Shown in pieces: positions 45,764 through 56,212 of a DNA stretch of 64,000 nt; within the stretch, counting starts at the first letter, position 1, and every line of letters starts with the position of its first letter. The notes beneath the pieces were generated by a model that was given only the letters and a program-made list of their open reading frames with translations, was not told where the DNA came from and searched no databases. The stretch is from Bradyrhizobium sp. CCH5-F6 (GTDB lineage Bacteria > Pseudomonadota > Alphaproteobacteria > Rhizobiales > Xanthobacteraceae). The position numbers and the translations under genes were made by a program. The stretch lies in NCBI RefSeq assembly GCF_001556045.1, contig NZ_LSIC01000073.1, forward strand, positions 197,249 to 261,248, written 5' to 3'.

Positions 45764-45883
45764 GGGATTCATGGACAAGGTCCGCCGTCGCCCTTCGGGC
45801 TATGGCGGGACAGCCTTCGCTCACCTCGCTACGCGAGAGCTGGGCTGGCTTGCCTAGCCGTAGCTCGCGAAGCGAGCGAAGGC

Positions 45884-45959
<76 letters not shown>

Positions 45960-46145
45960 TTTGCTGGCCGCTCTGGTGAATGCGGCCGACAACCGGGCGC
46001 CATTTAAGTCCCCGCCAAGGTCAAGTCAAGGACGGGCGTAACCCGGTTTTAGCCATTCGGGCGCCGACTTCCCTTGTTTGGGCCTGACGGAACCGATATC
46101 TAGCAACAGGCGTCAATCCCGACCGGAGCCAGAGTTTTCAAAGCC

Positions 46146-46436
46146 ATGCGTGCCGTTCTCGACATCGTCATCATCGTGCTCGACCTCTACGTCTGGCTGC
46201 TGATCGCCTCGGCGATCCTGTCCTGGCTGATCGCCTTCAACGTGGTGAACACCCGCAACCAGTTCGTGTCGGCGGTGGCGGAGTTCCTGTACCGGATCAC
46301 CGAGCCGGTGCTGGCGCCGATTCGCAATCTCCTGCCCAGCCTCGGCGGCCTCGACATCTCGCCGATCATCCTGATCCTGATCATCATGTTCATCGAGCGG
46401 GTGATCCTGTACTACGTCTACCCGAACGTGATCTGA
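46146..46436 (+). CDS. YggT family membrane protein
   Basis: A 96-residue inner-membrane protein with two hydrophobic segments (about residues 7-27 and 70-93) and the conserved middle FLYRITEPVLAPIRNLLP. YggT family members are linked to osmotic/K+ tolerance and to cell division or organelle biogenesis in plastids (CCB3). Followed 15 bases later by the DUF167 gene and then folD, an order seen in many alphaproteobacteria. Confidence 0.93.
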   Translation: MRAVLDIVIIVLDLYVWLLIASAILSWLIAFNVVNTRNQFVSAVAEFLYRITEPVLAPIRNLLPSLGGLDISPIILILIIMFIERVILYYVYPNVI

Positions 46437-46451
46437 GCGGGCTGGAGCGCC

Positions 46452-46796
46452 TTGGTTGTCAAAGATGCTCCCAAAGAACCCTGGCGTTATTCGGCCGCAG
46501 GAATCAGCATCGCGCTGCGGGTGACGCCGCGCGGCGGCCGCGACGACATCGATGGGATCGAACAACTTTCGGATGGCCGCAGCGTGCTCAAGGTACGGGT
46601 GCGCGCGATTGCCGATGGCGGCGAGGCCAATAAGGCCGTCCTGGTGCTCCTGGCGAAATCGCTCGACGTGCCCAAGGCCAGCGTAAAATTGCTATCGGGA
46701 GCTACCTCACGGTTGAAACAGATCGCGGTCGATGGCGATCCGGCGCGGCTCGGAGAAGCCCTGCGTCAGCTCGTGTCGGCCAAATCGAAGGACTGA
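46452..46796 (+). CDS. DUF167 (YggU) family protein
   Basis: A 114-residue cytoplasmic protein of unknown role with the family core [42 protein letters not shown] and the end [15 protein letters not shown] ([16 protein letters not shown]). The start is probably TTG 46452, with GGAG at 5-base spacing; no in-frame ATG exists near the family start. Middle gene of yggT-DUF167-folD. Confidence 0.88.
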   Translation: MVVKDAPKEPWRYSAAGISIALRVTPRGGRDDIDGIEQLSDGRSVLKVRVRAIADGGEANKAVLVLLAKSLDVPKASVKLLSGATSRLKQIAVDGDPARLGEALRQLVSAKSKD

Positions 46797-46806
46797 GGGA
46801 ACTGAC

Positions 46807-47691
46807 ATGACGGCCAAGATCATCGATGGAAAAGTCATTGCCGCGGAACTGCGTGCCCGGGTCGCTGAAGAGGTCGCCCGCGTCAGGCGCGAGCACAATC
46901 TGGTGCCGGGCCTTGCGGTGGTCCTGGTCGGCAACGACCCCGCCAGCGAGGTCTATGTCCGCTCAAAACACACCCAGACCCAGGCTGCGGGTATGGCGTC
47001 GTTCGAGCACAAGCTGCCGGCCGACGTCTCGCAAGGAGACCTGCTGGCCCTGATCGCAAAGCTCAACCGCGATCCCGCCGTGCACGGCATTCTGGTCCAG
47101 CTGCCCCTGCCGAAGGGGCTGAACACCGAAGCCGTCATCAACGCCATCGATCCCGCCAAGGATGTCGATGGGCTGCATCCGAACAATGCCGGTCGGCTCG
47201 CCGGCGGCTTCGAGGCTCTGTCGCCCTGCACGCCGCTCGGCTGCATCATCCTGACGAAGAGCGTGCACGCCTCGCTCGAAGGCATGAACGCCATCGTCAT
47301 CGGCCGCTCCAACCTGGTCGGCCGCCCGCTGGTGCAGCTGCTGTTGAACGAGAACGCCACGGTGACCATCGCGCATTCGCGCTCCCGCGACCTGCCCGGC
47401 CTCGTGAGGCGCGCCGACCTCGTCTATGCCGCGGTCGGTCGCCCCGAGATGGTGCGTGGCGACTGGCTGAAGCCGGGCGCGACCGTGATCGACGTCGGCA
47501 TCAACCGGATTCCAAAGGACGACGGCAAGACGCGCCTGGTCGGCGATGTCGCCTATCAGGAAGCGCTCGGCGTTGCCGGCGCGATCACGCCGGTGCCGGG
47601 CGGTGTCGGCCAGATGACGGTGGCGTGCCTGCTGGTGAACACGCTGCGGGCCGCGTGCGCGATCGCAGGGCTGCCGAAACCGGCGGTGTAA
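46807..47691 (+). CDS. folD: Bifunctional methylenetetrahydrofolate dehydrogenase/methenyltetrahydrofolate cyclohydrolase
   Basis: A 294-residue NADP-dependent one-carbon enzyme. [20 protein letters not shown] holds the catalytic Tyr and Lys (YVRSK). [16 protein letters not shown] and [10 protein letters not shown] are substrate loops, [15 protein letters not shown] is the NADP-binding region, and [13 protein letters not shown] closes the fold. ATG 46807 lies 10 bases after the DUF167 stop with GAGGGA upstream. Last gene of the operon; transcription probably ends in the long inverted repeat that follows. Confidence 0.97.
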   Translation: MTAKIIDGKVIAAELRARVAEEVARVRREHNLVPGLAVVLVGNDPASEVYVRSKHTQTQAAGMASFEHKLPADVSQGDLLALIAKLNRDPAVHGILVQLPLPKGLNTEAVINAIDPAKDVDGLHPNNAGRLAGGFEALSPCTPLGCIILTKSVHASLEGMNAIVIGRSNLVGRPLVQLLLNENATVTIAHSRSRDLPGLVRRADLVYAAVGRPEMVRGDWLKPGATVIDVGINRIPKDDGKTRLVGDVAYQEALGVAGAITPVPGGVGQMTVACLLVNTLRAACAIAGLPKPAV

Positions 47692-47721
47692 TCGAATGTC
47701 ATTCCGGAGCGATGCGAGCAT

Positions 47722-47795
47722 CGAACTATGGTGCGCAATTTGCGCACCTGGGAACCTCGAGACTCTCAGGTGCGCAAATTGCGCACCATAGTTCG
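47722..47795. repeat. Perfect 29-base inverted repeat (type B)
   Basis: Arms 47722-47750 and 47767-47795 match exactly over 29 bases, with a 16-base loop GGAACCTCGAGACTCT. Each arm itself contains the small palindrome GTGCGCAAATTGCGCAC (or complement). Between the convergent folD and ppa genes. Preceded by ATTCCGGAGCGATGCGAGCA, a fragment like the type C ends. Confidence 0.9.
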
Positions 47796-47822
47796 CCTCT
47801 TCGAGGCGCCCGGGAACGACGA

Positions 47823-48359
47823 CTACGCCTTCTTTTTCTTCTCGCGCTCGATGCCTTCGAGAATCAGCTTGTGCGCTTCCGCGGCGTCGCCCCACCGCAG
47901 GATCTTCACCCATTTGCCTTTTTCGAGATCCTTGTAGTGCTCGAAGAAGTGCTGGATCTGCTGGAGCGTGATGTCCGGCAGGTCGGAATAGCTCTTCACC
48001 TTGTCATAGCGCTGCGTGAGCTTGGATGACGGCACCGCCAGGATCTTCTCGTCGCCGCCGGCTTCGTCTTCCATGAACAGCACGCCGACCGGACGCACGC
48101 TCATGACGGCGCCGGGAATGATGGCGCGGGTGTTGATGATCAGCACGTCGCAGGGATCGCCGTCATCCGACAGCGTGTGCGGGATGAAGCCGTAGTTACC
48201 GGGGTAACGCATCGGCGTGTAGAGGAAGCGGTCGACCACCAGCGTGCCGGCCTCCTTGTCCATCTCGTATTTGATCGGTTCGCCGCCCACGGGGACCTCG
48301 ATGATGACATTGACGTCGTGTGGTACGTTTTTCCCGATCGAGACCGCATCGATACGCAT
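47823..48359 (-). CDS. ppa: Inorganic pyrophosphatase
   Basis: A 178-residue soluble family I pyrophosphatase. Motifs: [18 protein letters not shown] (active-site Glu and Lys), [23 protein letters not shown] (the D-x-D-P-x-D metal site) and [13 protein letters not shown]. It hydrolyses PPi in the cytoplasm and pulls biosynthesis forward. Monocistronic on the minus strand, convergent with folD. Confidence 0.97.
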   Translation of the reverse strand: MRIDAVSIGKNVPHDVNVIIEVPVGGEPIKYEMDKEAGTLVVDRFLYTPMRYPGNYGFIPHTLSDDGDPCDVLIINTRAIIPGAVMSVRPVGVLFMEDEAGGDEKILAVPSSKLTQRYDKVKSYSDLPDITLQQIQHFFEHYKDLEKGKWVKILRWGDAAEAHKLILEGIEREKKKKA

Positions 48360-48537
48360 TCAAGGCTCCGTTGTTGCCGAGGTGAAATCGCGCCCGGCAG
48401 CGATTTTGGCGCTGTCATACGCGGGCTTGGCCCGCTGATCCATCGCGTTCTTGTGAAATAATGAATCCCGCGATCACCGGCTCGAAGGCAACGGTATCGA
48501 CGGACTGGGAAACGCTGCCGAATCAGGTTTCAGCAGG

Positions 48538-49047
48538 TCAATTGGTCCAAGCGAAGGCAACCTTGTCGAGCGACTTCGGTCCGAACCGCTCCGACGAGCG
48601 CGCCACCATGCGACCGCCCAAGGCACGGTAGAACTCCGTTGCCGGATCGTTGTCCGAGAGTGCCCACACCACCATGCTCTTCAGTCCGCTCTGCATGAGG
48701 TCGCGGCGGGCGGCCGCGAACAGGCGGCGGCCGAAGCCGAGCCCCTGGAATTCCGGACGGAGATAAAGTTCATAGATCTCGCCGTCGAAATGCAGGCTGC
48801 GGGCCCGGTTGCGGCCGTAGTTGGCGTAGCCTGCGATCTTGTCGCCGAACACGAGTACACTGACGCGGCTGCCCTTGCGGATCGCGCTGTCCCACCATTG
48901 CGGGCCGCGGCGATTGATCAGCTTTTCAAGCTCAGCGCCGGGAATGATGCCCTGATAGGCTGAACGCCAGGCTTCGTCATGAGTGGACGCGACCGCAGTT
49001 GCATCTGCAGCTTTGGCCGGCCGGACCTCGATCAGGGTTGTGCTCAT
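48538..49047 (-). CDS. GNAT family N-acetyltransferase
   Basis: A 169-residue acetyltransferase. ATG 49047 gives the GNAT start IEVRPAKAADATAVASTHDEAW; earlier in-frame residues are not family-like. The acetyl-CoA motif A is IYELYLRPEFQGLGFGRRLFAAA (Q-x-x-G-x-G), followed by VVWALSDNDPATEFYRALGG with the usual Tyr. Substrate not predictable; this A-Y-Q-G-I-I-P subgroup is common and uncharacterised. Confidence 0.9.
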   Translation of the reverse strand: MSTTLIEVRPAKAADATAVASTHDEAWRSAYQGIIPGAELEKLINRRGPQWWDSAIRKGSRVSVLVFGDKIAGYANYGRNRARSLHFDGEIYELYLRPEFQGLGFGRRLFAAARRDLMQSGLKSMVVWALSDNDPATEFYRALGGRMVARSSERFGPKSLDKVAFAWTN

Positions 49048-49314
49048 GGATACGATCAAATCAAGTCGCCGCGCCGGCGGCAAGACCTATCGTTAATTAT
49101 CGGTTAACCTGTGGACTTTCTGCATCAGTATTTCGACCATGTTGTACCGAAAAAGGACAAGCCGCTGCCTCGAACCGCAACCACGTGCCGCGCGTCGGTC
49201 CAAAACGACGTCTCGGCGGCGAGGGGACGGCAATGTCAGCGCAGAAAGTCGGCCGAAATTGATTCGTTCCTCCTAGTCTGGCTGTCGCTGTTCGCGCTCG
49301 CCCTCGGCCAATTC

Positions 49315-50214
49315 ATGCGGCTCCTCAACACCATCGCGCTCCTGCCCGTGTTGGCTCTGCTGATTGCGTCCCCTCTGTTCGCCCAGGTGACGTTTGGCCC
49401 ATCGGGAGGGGAGGGCGCACCGTTTCGTCGGCAAGAGTGGCGGGTGCCCGCGCCGGATACCGATGTCGCTGCGCATGCCCTCCTGTTTCGTCCCCCCGGC
49501 CCAGGTCCGTTCCGGCTCGCGGTGATCGCGCACGCCTCGACGCAGAACGCCTTGCGTCGAGCGCAAATGCCGCAGCCGGAATACCGTTCTCTCGCCGCCT
49601 ATCTCGTCGCGCGCGGCTTTGCGGTGCTGGTGCCGGAGCGGCCCGGCCATGGTGCGACCGGCGGCCGCTATGTCGAGGATCAGGGCGGCTGTGACGAGGC
49701 CGACTACGCCCGCTCTGGCCGCACAACGGCCGACGCGATTTCGCTCGCGCTGGGCTTCCTGCGAAAGCAGGATTTCATTCGCAAGGACGCGGCGATCGTG
49801 ATGGGCCATTCCGCCGGCGGATGGGGTGCGCTCGCGCTCGCCAATGCCGATCCGAACGCGATCTCCGCGATCACGGTGTTTGCGCCAGGGCGCGGCGGCC
49901 ATGCCAATGATGAGCCGAACCGAATCTGCGCGCTGCATGCGCTGCTCGCCGCTGCAACGGAGTTCGGCATGGCGGCGCGCATTCCCGTCACATGGCTTGT
50001 CGCAAGCAATGACAGCTATTTCTCGCCCGCATTTTCGCAAAAGCTTGCCGATGCGTTTCGAGGAAGTGGCGGCAAGGCCGAGCTGCGATTCCTGCCGGCC
50101 GTTGGTAGCGAAGGTCACTGGATGATCGAAACCGAAGCTGGCGTCAAAGCCGCAGGCAGTGCGCTCGAGCGCGCGCTGAACCCGCCCAAGCCTGTAGCGA
50201 CCAAGAAGCCATGA
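49315..50214 (+). CDS. Secreted alpha/beta hydrolase (dienelactone hydrolase-like)
   Basis: A 299-residue protein with a signal peptide (MRLLNTIALLPVLALLIASP, cleaved near LFAQV). Core motifs: FRLAVIAHAS (oxyanion strand), AVLVPERPGHGATGG, the nucleophile elbow VMGHSAGGWGALA, and a His in GSEGHWMIE near the end. Asp in WLVASNDSYF is the likely acid. Start chosen at the signal peptide, though its ribosome binding site is weak. First of four overlapping genes; its stop overlaps the DUF2269 start. Confidence 0.85.
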   Translation: MRLLNTIALLPVLALLIASPLFAQVTFGPSGGEGAPFRRQEWRVPAPDTDVAAHALLFRPPGPGPFRLAVIAHASTQNALRRAQMPQPEYRSLAAYLVARGFAVLVPERPGHGATGGRYVEDQGGCDEADYARSGRTTADAISLALGFLRKQDFIRKDAAIVMGHSAGGWGALALANADPNAISAITVFAPGRGGHANDEPNRICALHALLAAATEFGMAARIPVTWLVASNDSYFSPAFSQKLADAFRGSGGKAELRFLPAVGSEGHWMIETEAGVKAAGSALERALNPPKPVATKKP

Positions 50215-50678
50215 CGCTGTATTTTCTGGTCAAGTTTCTTCATGTGCTCGGCGCCATCGTCATCCTCGGCACAGGAACCGGCATCGCCTTCTTCATGCTG
50301 ATGGCGCATCGCACGCTTGACGTGGCGTTCATCGCGCGTACCGCTTCCGTGGTGGTGATTGCAGATGCGATCTTCACACTGTCGGCGGTAATCCTCCAGC
50401 CCGTCAGCGGCGGCCTGCTGATGCTGCTGTCTTCCACATCGATCACGGAACGCTGGCTGCTCGCTTCGCTGGCGCTCTACGCCATCGCCGGCCTGTTCTG
50501 GATTCCCGTCGTGTTCATGCAGATCGAGATGCGCGATCTCGCGCGCAAGGCCGCCGCTCAGCGCGCTTCGCTCCCCGCGCGCTACTTCGTCCTGTTCCGC
50601 CGCTGGTTCACGTTCGGCTTCCCCGGCTTCGGGGCGACCCTGCTGATCCTCTGGCTGATGATCGCAAAACCGTTCTGA
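50211..50678 (+). CDS. DUF2269 family integral membrane protein
   Basis: A 155-residue inner-membrane protein with four hydrophobic helices, beginning MTLYFLVKFLHVLGAIVILG, with the conserved His in the first helix and QPVSGGLLML in the third turn, typical of DUF2269. Role unknown; some relatives are thought to be redox or ion-binding. Overlaps the preceding gene by four bases (ATGA), so the two are coupled. Confidence 0.87.
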   Translation: MTLYFLVKFLHVLGAIVILGTGTGIAFFMLMAHRTLDVAFIARTASVVVIADAIFTLSAVILQPVSGGLLMLLSSTSITERWLLASLALYAIAGLFWIPVVFMQIEMRDLARKAAAQRASLPARYFVLFRRWFTFGFPGFGATLLILWLMIAKPF

Positions 50679-50686
50679 GAGAAGCG

Positions 50687-52006
50687 ATGAGTGAGCGAAC
50701 CATCCTGGTGCTCGGCGCCTCCGGCCTGATCGGCCGCTTCGTCACCGACGATCTGCGCGGGCGGGGCTTTCGCGTCGTCGGCGTGGCGCGCAGCCTGTCG
50801 CCGGCGCAGGCAATGAGCGCGCTGGACATCGAGCTGCCGATCCTCTCGCTCGATGCGACCGCGTTGACGCGTCTCCTCAGCGATCATGCCGTCGATGTCG
50901 TGGTGAACTGCCTCGGCGTGCTCCAGGATGGTCCCGGCAGCAACACGAGCGCGGTGCATCGCGAATTCGTCGCGCGCCTGCTTCAGGCGATCGGCGGTAG
51001 CGGCCGCGCGATCCGGCTGGTGCATATCTCGATTCCCGGCACCGCCGAGACGGATCGCACCGCCTTCGCCACGACCAAGCGCGAGGCCGAGCGCTTGATT
51101 ACGGCCTCTGGCATTCCCCATGCCATCCTGCGGCCCGGCTTCGTGGTCGCGCCGTCAGCCTATGGCGGCAGCGCCATGCTCCGCGCGCTTGCCGCCTTCC
51201 CGCTCGATTTGCCGGCAAAGGAAATGGCAACGCCATTCCAGCCCGTCGCGATCGAGGACATTTCGGCGACCATCGCCTGGCTCGCCGCACGCGACATCGA
51301 CGATGCATCCGTGACGGCGGTGAGCTGGGACCTCATGCAGGCGGAGCCCGTCACGATGGCCGGAGTGATCGAGCCGTTTCGCCTCGCGTACGGCACGGCC
51401 GGTTGGCCGCGTTTCGCGATGCCGCGCCTCATGCTCGATCTCGGCGCGAAGATCGGTGATCTCGCCAACTATTTCGGCTGGGTGCCGCCGATGCGTTCCA
51501 CGGCCATCGCCGAGCTGCGCCGCGGCGTGCGAGGTGATCCCACGGCGTGGATCGCCGCCACGGGCATCGCGCCGAAGACGCTGGCGGATGCGGTTGGACG
51601 CCGTCCCGCCACCATCCAGGACAAATGGTTCGCGCGGCTGTTCCTGGTCAAGGCGCTGATCTTCGCGAGCCTGGTCGCATTCTGGATCGTCTCGGGGTTC
51701 ATCGCGCTGTTCGTGTCCTATCGCGCCGCCGCCGGAATCCTGATCGCGCACAATTTTCCGCCGGCGCTGGTCGATCTTATCACCATCGGCACAAGCCTGA
51801 TGGACATGAGCATCGGTGCCTTGATTGCCTTCCGCCGCACCGCGGCGATCGGGCTCGTCGCGGGCATCGTCGCCTCGCTCGGCTACATGTTCGGTGCGGC
51901 GATCCTCACGCCCGACCTCTGGATCGAGCCGCTTGGCGCGCTGGTGAAGACGGGACCGGCCATCGTACTGATGTTCGTCGCGCTGCTCATGCTGGACAAT
52001 CGCTGA
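50687..52006 (+). CDS. SDR oxidoreductase fused to a DoxX-like membrane domain
   Basis: A 439-residue two-part protein. Residues 1-290 are an atypical NAD(P)-binding SDR (ILVLGASGLIGRFVTDDL, then VVNCLGVLQDG and the RLVHISIPGTAE strand). Residues about 310-439 carry four membrane helices of the DoxX-like type (WFARLFLVKALIFASLVAFW, IGTSLMDMSIGALIAF). Such fusions are known but uncharacterised. Position in an overlapping operon with DUF2269 and a DCC thiol protein suggests a shared membrane redox job (inference). Confidence 0.85.
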   Translation: MSERTILVLGASGLIGRFVTDDLRGRGFRVVGVARSLSPAQAMSALDIELPILSLDATALTRLLSDHAVDVVVNCLGVLQDGPGSNTSAVHREFVARLLQAIGGSGRAIRLVHISIPGTAETDRTAFATTKREAERLITASGIPHAILRPGFVVAPSAYGGSAMLRALAAFPLDLPAKEMATPFQPVAIEDISATIAWLAARDIDDASVTAVSWDLMQAEPVTMAGVIEPFRLAYGTAGWPRFAMPRLMLDLGAKIGDLANYFGWVPPMRSTAIAELRRGVRGDPTAWIAATGIAPKTLADAVGRRPATIQDKWFARLFLVKALIFASLVAFWIVSGFIALFVSYRAAAGILIAHNFPPALVDLITIGTSLMDMSIGALIAFRRTAAIGLVAGIVASLGYMFGAAILTPDLWIEPLGALVKTGPAIVLMFVALLMLDNR

Positions 52007-52413
52007 TGCCCAAATGGCCCGACGATGACGTGATCCTGTTCGACGGCGTCTGCATCTTCTGCTCGCGCTGGGTCCGCTTCGTCGCCAGGCGCGACGCGGA
52101 GAAGAGGTTTCGGTTCACGCCGATCCAGTCGGACTATGGGGCTCGGCTTGCGCGCACGTTCGGCATCGATCCGGATGATCCCGACACGAACGCGGTCGTC
52201 CACGGCGGCGAGGCATTCATGAAGTCCGACGCCGCGCTGACCGTGCTGTCGAAGTTGTCCGGCTGGGGTTGGACGCGCGTACTATTTGCCGTGCCCAAGC
52301 CATTACGTGACGCCGTCTACAGCCTCGTCGCGCGCAACCGCTATCGCATCTTCGGCAAGTATGACGCCTGTTTTGTGCCGGATGCCGATTTGCGCGCACG
52401 GGTGATCGAGTAG
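52006..52413 (+). CDS. DCC family thiol-disulfide oxidoreductase-like protein
   Basis: A 135-residue protein with the DCC opening VILFDGVCIFCSRWVRF (D-x-x-C-x-x-C) and FTPIQSDYG and a C-terminal R-N-R-Y-R-I-F-G-K-Y-D-x-C. The Cys pair suggests thiol-disulfide exchange. Its ATG overlaps the stop of the SDR-DoxX gene by one base, marking the end of the four-gene operon. Partner unknown. Confidence 0.9.
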   Translation: MPKWPDDDVILFDGVCIFCSRWVRFVARRDAEKRFRFTPIQSDYGARLARTFGIDPDDPDTNAVVHGGEAFMKSDAALTVLSKLSGWGWTRVLFAVPKPLRDAVYSLVARNRYRIFGKYDACFVPDADLRARVIE

Positions 52414-52437
52414 CACTCGCAATAACGCAGTGTGGGG

Positions 52438-53685
52438 TTACGGCTTACCCAATACCGCCAGCACTTCCTTTGCCGCCCGCTCGCCGCTGTCCCTCGCGCC
52501 ATGCGCCGTCGTGAAGAAGGTCGGCGACGTTGCTTCGCCGGCGAAGAACAGCCGGGCATCCACCGGTGCGGCCAGCACCGCGCGATCGCCTGCGTGCCCG
52601 GGCAGTGCGTGAGAATAGGATCCCCGCGCGAACGGATCGCGCGCCCAGCGCGACTCGTAGAGCGGCTTCAGCTTGCGGCGGATGTCGTTGCCGAGGAAGC
52701 CCGCGATCTCGTCGATGCTCTGCGCGGCAATGGCGCCCTCGCCGGCGTTTTCCAGCTCGCGCGCGAAGCTGCCGCCGAAGAAGCCTTCGATGCAGGGCTG
52801 GCCGAACGGGCGGATGTGGTAGGTGCCCATGTCCGTGCGCATGGTGGCGCCGCGGAGGTTGCCTTCCTTGGGAAAGGCCTCGGCGTCGTCGAGCGCAAGC
52901 GTCACCTTGTCGTCGACGCCGAGCGGCAGGCCGGCGGCGGCATCGACCTTGGCCGGAAGCGGCGGTGAGAAGCGAATCGCTTCCTCAGCGATCAGGTTGG
53001 TCGGCACCGTGACGATCACCTTGTCGGCTGTCAGTGTACCCAGCGATGTCTCGATGCGGATGTGTTTTTCAGAATGGTCGATCAGCGTGACGTTGCAGCT
53101 CAGCGCCACGGGGCAGGGTGCACCATACGCTGCAACCAGCGCGCCATAGCCACGGCGGACGCGCCAGTTGAGGCCCGTGTCCTCATAGGCGTCCCAGTCC
53201 AGCGTGGACATGTCCTTGAGTTCGCAGCCGTTGATGTAGGTCGAGATCGCGTCGATCATCGGGTTCCAGCGATTGCCGGCCTCGAGGCTCAGGTTCGCGG
53301 GTTCGTCCTTGCCCTTTTGCGCGGCTTCCCACAGGCGCTCATAGAACGCGTCCATCGCGCGCATGAAATCGTCGCGATCGGCCTGCGGGAAAGCGTTGCC
53401 GAAGGCGCGCTCGCGCCAGGGCGGCAGGTCCTTGTTGAGCTCGAAACCGAGCTTCCGCGCGATCGGCACGTAGGAGTTCTTGTCCGCGGAGTGAAGCCAG
53501 CCGCAGCCGACGTCGAACGTCACCTCGGGCGAGGCCTGCACGGTCCAGGCGCGGCCGCCGAGCCGGTCACGGGCCTCCAGCACGATCACGGACAGGCCGG
53601 AGCCAGTCAGCGCGTGCGCCGCGCCGAGGCCGGCGGCACCGGCGCCGATGATCGCGACGTCGACGGAGGAGGGGAGGGAGGCCAT
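52438..53685 (-). CDS. Flavin-dependent amine oxidase-like protein
   Basis: A 415-residue FAD enzyme of the monoamine oxidase family. VAIIGAGAAGLGAAHALTGSG binds FAD, EARDRLGGRAWT is the GG-x-x-x motif, CGWLHSADKNS follows, and the C-terminus LFFAGEATSPTFFTTAHGA is the second FAD contact. It probably oxidises an amine or amino-acid side chain in the cytoplasm; no signal peptide. Convergent with the DCC operon (24 bases between stops). Confidence 0.9.
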   Translation of the reverse strand: MASLPSSVDVAIIGAGAAGLGAAHALTGSGLSVIVLEARDRLGGRAWTVQASPEVTFDVGCGWLHSADKNSYVPIARKLGFELNKDLPPWRERAFGNAFPQADRDDFMRAMDAFYERLWEAAQKGKDEPANLSLEAGNRWNPMIDAISTYINGCELKDMSTLDWDAYEDTGLNWRVRRGYGALVAAYGAPCPVALSCNVTLIDHSEKHIRIETSLGTLTADKVIVTVPTNLIAEEAIRFSPPLPAKVDAAAGLPLGVDDKVTLALDDAEAFPKEGNLRGATMRTDMGTYHIRPFGQPCIEGFFGGSFARELENAGEGAIAAQSIDEIAGFLGNDIRRKLKPLYESRWARDPFARGSYSHALPGHAGDRAVLAAPVDARLFFAGEATSPTFFTTAHGARDSGERAAKEVLAVLGKP

Positions 53686-53730
53686 GGTCGGGCTCTAGCA
53701 CGTTCGCGGGGTGGCTACCACAAACGAGCT

Positions 53731-53832
53731 GTCATCACCCGCGAAGGCGGGTGATCCAGTATTCCAGAGACCATCGTGATTGACGGAGAGGCTGCGGCGT
53801 ACTGGATTCCCCGCCTGCGCGGGGAATGACAG
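53731..53832. repeat. Palindromic intergenic repeat (type E)
   Basis: Outer arms GTCATCACCCGCGAAGGCGG with GATCCAGTA pair with TACTGGATTCCCCGCCTGCG and GGGGAATGAC, around a non-repeated centre. Each arm has its own small hairpin (CACCCGCGAAGGCGGGTG). Between the flavoprotein start and the typA end. Confidence 0.75.
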
Positions 53833-53850
53833 TGATCGAGAACGGCGGCC

Positions 53851-55677
<1,827 letters not shown>

Positions 55678-55787
55678 GAGTGAGCTTCTTTGCGGTCGAA
55701 CAATGGGTTAAGCGCGATCTCGCCGGTCGGACCGGGACCTCTTCTCGAAACAACGCTGGAAGACTGGAAACAGGGCGCTTTGCGCCC

Positions 55788-55817
55788 AAAAAGGAAGCCC
55801 GGTCATATCGACCGGGC
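55788..55817 (-). terminator. Rho-independent terminator of the Lgt-like/radical SAM operon
   Basis: On the minus strand GCCCGGTC-GATAT-GACCGGGC is followed by TTCCTTTTT. It lies about 100 bases after the small membrane protein gene and before typA, so it separates the two transcription units. Confidence 0.8.
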
Positions 55818-55915
55818 GCCCTACGCGTTGCGGCGCAATATATGCAAAAACCGCCAAAAAACAATGTGTTCTTTGGCCGTTGGTTGATTGAATTTTGTCC
55901 GGGAATTTCCGGAGC

Positions 55916-56212
55916 TTAAGGCCGGGTTCCTGGGTGAGCAGGTGCCTTTCGCCCCTTGATGGCCGCCCAGATCAGGGCAACGCCCCCGATCCCGACGACC
56001 AGCCCCAGGAAGACCAGCGGAGCGATGTCGGCGGCGATCTTGCCGTCCTCGAACACCGACATTCCGCCGAACAGCAGCGCGCAGGCACCCGGCAGCAGCA
56101 TGAAGATCCCGAAGATCGCCATGAGCGCGGTCAGGCAGCCGCTGCGCTTTTGCGTCAGCGGAGGAGGCGGCGGAGCGGGAGGTGCGGGCGGCGGTGTGTC
56201 GCTGATGCTCAT
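55916..56212 (-). CDS. Small two-helix membrane protein, third gene of the lipid-type operon
   Basis: A 98-residue protein: a Pro-rich cytoplasmic start (TPPPAPPAPPPPP), then two hydrophobic helices (about residues 27-50 and 62-85) and a basic tail (KGRKAPAHPG). No family recognised. The ATG overlaps the radical SAM stop codon (ATGA), so its synthesis is coupled to that enzyme. It could anchor the enzyme or its substrate at the membrane; that is inference. A rho-independent terminator follows. Confidence 0.75.
   Translation of the reverse strand: MSISDTPPPAPPAPPPPPLTQKRSGCLTALMAIFGIFMLLPGACALLFGGMSVFEDGKIAADIAPLVFLGLVVGIGGVALIWAAIKGRKAPAHPGTRP

Noticed and set aside
55773..55792. GGGCGC-TTT-GCGCCC followed by AAAAA as a terminator
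   Set aside because: On the minus strand the T-run comes before this hairpin, so it does not act as a terminator; the T-run belongs to the neighbouring stem at 55797-55817.
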